NCBI GenBank assembly: GCA_963922685.1
Contig: CAWUJM010000015.1
Location: 1-37,223, forward strand
DNA length: 37,223 nucleotides
Direction: 5' to 3'
From: JAHDBG01 sp963922685
Lineage (GTDB): Bacteria > Pseudomonadota > Gammaproteobacteria > Chromatiales > Chromatiaceae
The translations under genes were made by a program, and so were the position numbers. Within the stretch, counting starts at the first letter, position 1; each line of letters starts with the position of its first letter. Below the pieces are notes generated by a model. That model saw only the letters and a list, made by a program, of their open reading frames with translations. It searched no databases and was not told the origin of the DNA. Below are positions 32,096-37,223 of the stretch, one piece after another.

Positions 32096-32142
32096 TTGAG
32101 TGGATTCTGCGACAGCAGCTTCGCTGTGTGCAGAATGACATA
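32096..32142 (+). repeat. Fragment of the MITE-like element
   Basis: TGGATTCTGCGACAGCAGC...GTGCAGAATGAC corresponds to the second hairpin of the elements at 17922 and 20317, without clear terminal repeats. It lies just before the end of murE. Confidence 0.6.
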
Positions 32143-32164
32143 GCTGGCTTCACGGGAATGCAGC

Positions 32165-33658
32165 TCAGGATTTCAGTATGGCGCGTACCTGCTCGAAGTC
32201 GCTGTAAGGCAGGCGTTCGGTGCCGATCTCCTGATAGGCTTCGTGGCCCTTGCCGGCGATCAGCACCAGATCCTGCGGTGTGGCTGCCGCCAGCGCGGCT
32301 GCGATGGCAGTTGGCCGGTCATGTTCCAGGTGTGCGGCATCCGGCTGCGCCATCCCGGCCAGGATATCGGCGGTGATCCGGGTGTTGCGCTCGGTACGCG
32401 GGTTGTCGTCTGTTACCCAGACCTGGTCAGCCTGTTGTTCGGCGATCGCGCCCATCTGCGGACGCTTGCCCGCATCGCGATTGCCGCCGCAGCCGAATAC
32501 GCAGATCAGGCGTCCGTCAACATGTTCGCGTGCGGCCTGCAATACTTTTTGCAGTGCATCCGGGGTGTGGGCATAGTCAATCAGTATCTGTGGTTGTCCC
32601 GCGCCACCCAGCTGGCTCATGCGTCCGGGTGCGCTGCGGACCCGGGCGAGGGCGGCGTTTGCTGCGGCATGTGGTATGCCCTGACCGAGCAGGACGCCGA
32701 GTGCCAGCAGCAGGTTGTCCGCATTGTATCGGCCCCATAGTGGGCTGTGCAGGGTGCCGTCACCCCAGCTGGTCTGGTAGCGGATGCGTAGCCCGCTGGT
32801 GATCGTGTCGATCTGTTCGGCTTGGATGTAGTGCGCACTGTGTGCTCGGGCACGAGTGCCGACGGCGATGATTTCCGGTTCGGTCAGCTGCGTCAGCAGC
32901 TGCTGGCCGAACGGGTCATCGGTCTGGAGCACGGCCTGTTGCAGGCCGGGCGTGTGGAATAGCCTGGCCTTCGCTGCACCATACGCGGCCATGCTGCCGT
33001 GGTAGTCCTGATGGTCGCGTGTCAGGTTGGTGAAGACTGCGCTGCGGAAGCGCAGTCCGGCCACCCGGTTCTGTGCCAGGGCGTGTGATGAGACTTCCAG
33101 CATCACCTGGCGGATGCCTTGTGCCCGCTGGCGTGCCAGTTCGGCATACTGGCTGATCAGGTCTGGTGTGGTGTGGTGTGTGGGGTGCAGGTCGTTCAGG
33201 CGTCCGGCACCCAGTGTGCCGATGATGCCAGTCCGCCCGGGTGTCAGTGCGTCCTGTGCCTGTGCCAGGTAGTGGGTGATGCTGGTCTTGCCATTGGTGC
33301 CGGTGACGCCGGTCAGTTGCATGTCCTGGTTCGGGTCGCCGTAATAGCGTTGTGCCAGCTGGGCCAGTTGCTGGCGTAATCCGGGGTAGCTGAGTAGTGG
33401 AATCGGGAGTTGTGCTGCTTGTGCCCGGATGCGTTCTGGTGGCCAGTGGGCATCCGGTTCGGCCAGGATCGCGGCAGCACCTTTATTTCGGGCGGCCTCC
33501 AGGTAGTTCAGTCCGTGTGTGCTGGCACCCGGTACCGCCAGGTACAGGTCGCCGCGCTGGAGGGTGCGACTGTCCTGGCTCAGGCCGCTGAGGCGCAGGG
33601 TGTGTTGTGGCGGCGTCAGCTGGTATGGTGTAAGCAGTTCGCCCAGGGTCTGGCTCAT
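32165..33658 (-). CDS. murE: UDP-MurNAc-tripeptide synthetase MurE (meso-DAP adding)
   Basis: MurE adds the third amino acid of the stem peptide. The 497-residue protein (E. coli 495) has the P-loop GVTGTNGKTSITHYLAQ with GKT at 123-125, LEVSSHALAQNRVAGL, TNLTRDHQDYHGSM, and DYAHTPDAL. DDNPRTE lies at 417-423; the DNPR motif is the marker for meso-diaminopimelate specificity. It overlaps ftsI by four bases. Downstream, in place of an immediate murF, is 3.7 kb of cargo. Confidence 0.97.
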   Translation of the reverse strand: MSQTLGELLTPYQLTPPQHTLRLSGLSQDSRTLQRGDLYLAVPGASTHGLNYLEAARNKGAAAILAEPDAHWPPERIRAQAAQLPIPLLSYPGLRQQLAQLAQRYYGDPNQDMQLTGVTGTNGKTSITHYLAQAQDALTPGRTGIIGTLGAGRLNDLHPTHHTTPDLISQYAELARQRAQGIRQVMLEVSSHALAQNRVAGLRFRSAVFTNLTRDHQDYHGSMAAYGAAKARLFHTPGLQQAVLQTDDPFGQQLLTQLTEPEIIAVGTRARAHSAHYIQAEQIDTITSGLRIRYQTSWGDGTLHSPLWGRYNADNLLLALGVLLGQGIPHAAANAALARVRSAPGRMSQLGGAGQPQILIDYAHTPDALQKVLQAAREHVDGRLICVFGCGGNRDAGKRPQMGAIAEQQADQVWVTDDNPRTERNTRITADILAGMAQPDAAHLEHDRPTAIAAALAAATPQDLVLIAGKGHEAYQEIGTERLPYSDFEQVRAILKS

Positions 33659-35367
33659 GTTGGCTGAGGAGGTATCTGCATCAGGCGCAGTGCTTCGCGC
33701 ATGATGCGGGCAAAGACCGGTCCGGCGACCTGTCCGCCGTAATAGTCTCCGGCACTCGGTTCATCAATGACGATGGCCAGCGCCAGGCGCGGTTGGTCGA
33801 GCGGTGCCAGGCCGACGAAGATCGCGCGGTAGCGATCTTCGCTGTAGCCACCCCGGCGGATCTTTCTGACGGTGCCAGTCTTGCCCGCGACCGGATAGCC
33901 GGGTATCGCGGCCTGGGGTGCGGTGCCGCCCGGGCTGGCGACTTGGCGCAGCAGGTAGCGTATGGTGCGGGCTGTGTCGGCACGCAGGATGCGTTCTCCG
34001 CTGACTGGTCCGGTCTGTTGCAGCAGGCTGACGGGTAGCTGAACGCCATCGTTGCCGAGTGTCGCGTAGGCCTGTGCCAGTTGCAGGGTGGTCGCTGACA
34101 GGCCATAGCCGAATGCCAGGCTGGCCTGGTCGATGCGTGACCACTGGCTGTCGTGTGGCAGGTGCCCGCTGGCTTCGGCCGGAAAGCCGGTGTCCAGGCT
34201 GCGGCCAAAGCCGATCCGGTCCAGTTGTTGCCACAGGGTGATTTTGTCCAGGCCGAGGGCAATTCTGGCGGCGCCTTCATTGCTGGAGCGTCCGAGCAGG
34301 GTAGTCAGGTTGATCTGTCCCAGTTCAGTCTGGTCCCGGATCTGTCGTGCGCCCAGAGTGATCCAGCCGCGTGTGTCGATCTGGCTGTCGGCATCCAGTT
34401 GCCCATGTTCCAGTGCAGTGGCGACGATGAAGGGCTTCATGGTCGAGCCTGGCTCGAACACGTCGGTGATGGCACGATTGCGCAGGCTCGGGCCCTTGCG
34501 GGCACTGCGGTCATTCGGATTGAAACCGGGCTGGTTTACCATCGCCAGGACTTCGCCACTGGTCACATCCAGCAGGACTGCGCTGCCGCTGTCTGCCCGG
34601 TGCCGGGTGACGGCAGCCTTCAGTTCGCGGTACGCGATATATTGCAGCCGGTGGTCCAGGCTCAGGTGCAGTGGCTGGCCATCCCGGGCCAGATGACTGG
34701 CCTGGTGTGCCTGGATCGCCTTGCCCTTGCCATTCCGGATCACCTGCAGTGTGCCATCAATGCCCTGCAGGTGGGCGTCGTAGGCGAGTTCCAGGCCTTC
34801 CTGTCCATGCTGGTTGGCAAAGCCGACGATCTGACTGAATACTTCTCCGGTCGGATAGTACCGGTGCGGTGTGCCTGGTGTGCTGTGTACGCCCTGAATA
34901 TGGTGTGTCTTCAGGATGGTCTGTACATGCGCGGCCTGGTCTGGTGGCACACGTTTTTTCAGCACGGTGTACCGTTTGTGTGCCTGCCGCTGCAGTCTGG
35001 TGCGCAGGTTGTCGGGTGACAGGCCGAGTGCCCTGGCCAGTTGTGGCAGGTGCGGTGCCTGTGCGGTGAGTATCTTCGGGTTCGCACTGAAGGTGACCAG
35101 CGGGGTGCTCAGGGCCAGCACGGTGCCGTGCCGGTCAGTGATTTCGCCCCGGTAGGCGGGTTGGGTTTCGGTGTGGATCTGCCAGCTCTGGCCTTTTTGC
35201 TGCAGTGTATCCTGTTGGATCAGTTGCTGGTCAATTGCGCGCCAGCCGAGTAGCAGGGCAATCAGTGCAAACAGCCCGAGCATGCACCAGTAGCGTCTGG
35301 TATAGGTGGCCGGATGCCGGGGAGTACGGTTATGCGCCCGTGGCGTTGGTGTTTTGTTATGGCTCAT
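33655..35367 (-). CDS. ftsI: Septal peptidoglycan transpeptidase FtsI (PBP3)
   Basis: FtsI cross-links septal peptidoglycan together with FtsW. The 570-residue protein has a basic cytoplasmic tail, one membrane segment (about 27-41), the pedestal domain beginning YRGEITDRHGTVLA, and the penicillin-binding domain. Catalytic Ser308-Thr-Met-Lys311 lies in FEPGSTMKPF, the SSN motif at 361-363, and KTGT at 496-499. It overlaps ftsL and murE by four bases each. Confidence 0.97.
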   Translation of the reverse strand: MSHNKTPTPRAHNRTPRHPATYTRRYWCMLGLFALIALLLGWRAIDQQLIQQDTLQQKGQSWQIHTETQPAYRGEITDRHGTVLALSTPLVTFSANPKILTAQAPHLPQLARALGLSPDNLRTRLQRQAHKRYTVLKKRVPPDQAAHVQTILKTHHIQGVHSTPGTPHRYYPTGEVFSQIVGFANQHGQEGLELAYDAHLQGIDGTLQVIRNGKGKAIQAHQASHLARDGQPLHLSLDHRLQYIAYRELKAAVTRHRADSGSAVLLDVTSGEVLAMVNQPGFNPNDRSARKGPSLRNRAITDVFEPGSTMKPFIVATALEHGQLDADSQIDTRGWITLGARQIRDQTELGQINLTTLLGRSSNEGAARIALGLDKITLWQQLDRIGFGRSLDTGFPAEASGHLPHDSQWSRIDQASLAFGYGLSATTLQLAQAYATLGNDGVQLPVSLLQQTGPVSGERILRADTARTIRYLLRQVASPGGTAPQAAIPGYPVAGKTGTVRKIRRGGYSEDRYRAIFVGLAPLDQPRLALAIVIDEPSAGDYYGGQVAGPVFARIMREALRLMQIPPQPT

Positions 35368-35636
35368 GGCCGGGCGGGTAGTGTCAGCGTGGCAACCTGA
35401 TCCGGTATCTGCATCTGCAGTTCAGTCCGGGCCCGGCGGTTGATTTCGCTCAGTGAGCCGAGCGTGGCCAGTTCCAGCTGCAGGCGTCCCCATTCGTCAT
35501 GAGTCTGTTGTTGTTCGGTACGCAGTTGTTGCAGTTCTGCGAATAAGATTCGGGCCTGGTGCCGGGCGTAGACCAGTGCCACACCACTGACAATAATCGC
35601 CAGGCTCAGGCAGGTCGGCAGTAGCAGTCGTTTCAC
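35364..35636 (-). CDS. ftsL: Cell division protein FtsL
   Basis: FtsL is a small bitopic protein that joins FtsB and FtsQ and activates FtsWI. The 90-residue product has a short basic N-terminus, a membrane helix at about 4-23 (LLLPTCLSLAIIVSGVALVY), and a periplasmic coiled coil (residues 30-65) ending in SLSEINRRARTELQM, which resembles FtsL tails. It overlaps rsmH and ftsI by four bases each; position alone would identify it. Confidence 0.93.
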   Translation of the reverse strand: MKRLLLPTCLSLAIIVSGVALVYARHQARILFAELQQLRTEQQQTHDEWGRLQLELATLGSLSEINRRARTELQMQIPDQVATLTLPARP

Positions 35637-36559
35637 CGGATCACCTCGGCAACCCGCAGCGTGGCACTGCGTGCTCTGGGATTTGTGCGTATTTCTGCAG
35701 CATCCGGTCTGATCGGTTTGCCGATAAGGCGCAGGTTGCCCTGCGCCTGCTGGCCTCTGACCGGAACTGATTTTGGCAGTTGCGGGCCCTGTATCTGGTG
35801 GCGCAGTGTGTGTTTGACGATCCGGTCCTCCAGAGAGTGGAAGCTGATCACAGCCAGACGCCCGCCTGGTGCCAGGATGGTCTGGATATGTTGCAATATC
35901 TGGTGTAGTGCGGTCAGTTCTTCATTCACTGCAATCCGGATCGCCTGGAAGGTGCGTGTTGCCGGATGTTTGTTTTTTTCCATCCTCGGCACACTGTGTG
36001 CGGCCAGGGTCGCCAGCTGACTGGTGCGGGTGAGTGGTTGATCTGCCTGATAATGCATGATGGTGCGCGCAATCCGCCTGGCATAGCGTTCTTCGCCATA
36101 TTCGCGTAACACCCGGATCAGTTCTGCAGTCTCTGTCTGCGCCAGCCAGTCAGCTGCGGTTGGCCCCTGGCTGTTGTCCATGCGCATGTCCAGCGGTCCG
36201 TCCTGCTGAAAGCTGAAGCCGCGTTCGGCCTCGTCCAGCTGGGGTGAGGAGACACCCAGATCTAATAGCAGGCCATCCACCTGACGCTGGCGTCCCTGTG
36301 CTGTCAGCAGTGTGTGCAGTTCAGCAAAACTGGCCTGGATGGCACGACATCTCGGGTCGTCCTGAAACAGGGTGCGGGCTGCTGCAATGGCTGCCGGATC
36401 CCGGTCCAGTGCGATCAGTTGCCCATCCGGCCCCAGTTGCTGCCGGATCAGTTCGCTGTGCCCACCGCGTCCGAAGGTGCCGTCAACATAACAACCGTCA
36501 GGCCGGATCGCCAGTGCGCTCAGTGCTTCCGGGGCCAGGACAGGCTGATGTTCATACAT
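35633..36559 (-). CDS. rsmH: 16S rRNA m4C1402 methyltransferase RsmH
   Basis: RsmH methylates N4 of C1402 in 16S rRNA. The 308-residue protein (E. coli 313) begins MYEHQPVLAPEALSALAI, with the SAM motif VDGTFGRGGHSELI. It also has DGLLLDLGVSSPQLDEAERGFSF, LDMRMD, YGEERYARRIA, and FHSLEDRIVK near residue 220. It lies four bases after mraZ and overlaps ftsL by four. Confidence 0.97.
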   Translation of the reverse strand: MYEHQPVLAPEALSALAIRPDGCYVDGTFGRGGHSELIRQQLGPDGQLIALDRDPAAIAAARTLFQDDPRCRAIQASFAELHTLLTAQGRQRQVDGLLLDLGVSSPQLDEAERGFSFQQDGPLDMRMDNSQGPTAADWLAQTETAELIRVLREYGEERYARRIARTIMHYQADQPLTRTSQLATLAAHSVPRMEKNKHPATRTFQAIRIAVNEELTALHQILQHIQTILAPGGRLAVISFHSLEDRIVKHTLRHQIQGPQLPKSVPVRGQQAQGNLRLIGKPIRPDAAEIRTNPRARSATLRVAEVIR

Positions 36560-36563
36560 GAGT

Positions 36564-37022
36564 TTACAGTGCCAGCATGCTCAGTTCTGTGGAGACGTCA
36601 GAATCAGGTTGTTGTGCAGCTGCAATATTCTGTGCCTGTACCTCAGACCAGGTGTCTGCATCCCAGATCTCGAATTTATTCACCAGGCCGATCAGGGCGA
36701 CTTTTTTGCTTAAGCCGGCTTGTTTACGCAGTTCGCCGGTGATGGCGATCCGTCCATTTCCATCTGGTTCCAGTACGCAGGCGGAACCCAGTAACAGGCG
36801 TTGCAGGGTACGATTTTCCGGCTTCAGGGGTGGGAGCACGGCAACCTGTTGTGCAATCAATCGCCAGGTCTGTTCAGGGTAGAGCCATAAGCAGGCATCG
36901 CGTGGATTGATAGTCAGTACCACCCGCGCCTGTTCAGCAGGCACCAGCACTTCCCGGTATTTTGTCGGTATGGCCATGCGTCCTTTATTGTCCAGACTGA
37001 GGGTGTGAGTGCCTAGCAGCAT
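36564..37022 (-). CDS. mraZ: Transcriptional regulator MraZ
   Basis: MraZ represses the dcw promoter by binding repeats of a TGGGN box. From the ATG at 37022 it is 152 residues, as in E. coli, with two AbrB-like domains (HTLSLDNKGRMAIPTKYRE and CVLEPDGNGRIAITGELR). The frame is open to 37097, but that part covers the operator and leader. It is the first gene of the cluster, and three boxes sit 60 to 85 bases upstream of its ATG. Confidence 0.97.
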   Translation of the reverse strand: MLLGTHTLSLDNKGRMAIPTKYREVLVPAEQARVVLTINPRDACLWLYPEQTWRLIAQQVAVLPPLKPENRTLQRLLLGSACVLEPDGNGRIAITGELRKQAGLSKKVALIGLVNKFEIWDADTWSEVQAQNIAAAQQPDSDVSTELSMLAL

Positions 37023-37082
37023 GTTGTGTACCGGGTTGAAACGGCGTGGATATTGAGGTTGTGCTGAGTTCTGGTACTGGCT

Positions 37083-37107
37083 CCCACAATTCCCCACTTT
37101 GCTCCAC
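37083..37107 (-). promoter_or_regulatory. MraZ-binding boxes (three direct repeats)
   Basis: On the minus strand GTGGA, GTGGG and GTGGG recur every ten bases (complements at 37103-37107, 37093-37097, 37083-37087). Spacing and sequence match the MraZ operators described in E. coli and Mycoplasma, just downstream of the -10 element. Confidence 0.85.
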
Positions 37108-37117
37108 TTTATTCTGC

Positions 37118-37146
37118 ATGTTAGGCTGGCTTGTCGTTCAGGTCAA
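37118..37146 (-). promoter_or_regulatory. Promoter of the dcw cluster
   Basis: On the minus strand TTGACC (37146-37141) and TAACAT (37123-37118) are separated by 17 bases, giving a sigma70-like promoter that would start transcription near the MraZ boxes. Confidence 0.75.
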
Positions 37147-37223
37147 GTTCGGTGCAACGGATGCTGAAATCAGCAATTCCCGCTGCGATAGAAACCCCCA
37201 ATAAAAATAAGGGTTGTAGGGGT

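Noticed and set aside
34153..35019. 288-residue open frame on the plus strand
   Set aside because: Antisense to ftsI, whose SxxK, SSN and KTG motifs are intact; no ribosome binding site or domain pattern.

Overview
The window is bacterial chromosome from a gammaproteobacterium outside the enteric group. The evidence is a yebC-ruvC-ruvA block, a tRNA-Gly(GCC)/Cys(GCA)/Leu(UAA) trio in the same order as enterobacterial glyW-cysT-leuZ, and a nearly complete division and cell wall (dcw) cluster with murB and ddlB between murC and ftsQ. Genus cannot be read from the sequence.

Layout, left to right. (1) 1-2957: 3' part of a large secreted or surface protein with a Glu-Pro repeat linker and an alpha/beta-hydrolase-like domain whose nucleophile serine is replaced. 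(2) 2981-9389: housekeeping genes ruvA, ruvC, yebC, rnhB (minus), yggS (plus), tRNA-Val, an M16 peptidase homologue without the zinc motif, aroE, and the Gly/Cys/Leu tRNA operon. (3) 9391-11439: a 2.05-kb AT-rich islet bounded by an exact 21-bp duplication of the tRNA-Leu 3' end, holding an XRE regulator and two unknown small proteins. (4) 11440-12105: a terminator and a mobile repeat that is itself interrupted by a hairpin-rich insert. (5) 12106-37022: the dcw cluster, all on the minus strand, transcribed mraZ-rsmH-ftsL-ftsI-murE-[cargo]-murF-mraY-[cargo]-murD-ftsW-murG-murC-[cargo]-murB-ddlB-ftsQ-ftsA-ftsZ, then a small outer-membrane barrel gene. A sigma70-like promoter and three MraZ-type boxes precede mraZ.

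The most unusual trait is that this normally compact cluster is interrupted at three places by cargo in the same orientation. Between murE and murF are a HicB-like/antitoxin/RelE-type trio, a DUF4160-DUF2442 pair, a DUF2130 coiled-coil protein and a retropepsin-like protein that abuts murF. Between mraY and murD are a 50-residue ORF and an orphan DUF2442 gene that overlaps the murD start. Between murC and murB are an addiction-module antitoxin with a toxin remnant, a frameshifted purT, a PIN toxin with its small partner, and two repeat families.

The repeats are (a) a MITE-like element of about 217 bp with 16-bp terminal inverted repeats, whose end supplies the murC stop codon in one copy, and (b) a palindromic element of about 107 bp whose two arms differ between copies but change together. 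The Mur enzymes make and assemble the peptidoglycan precursor, Fts proteins direct septal use of it, and the cargo looks like addiction modules and scavenged genes carried inside the essential operon.
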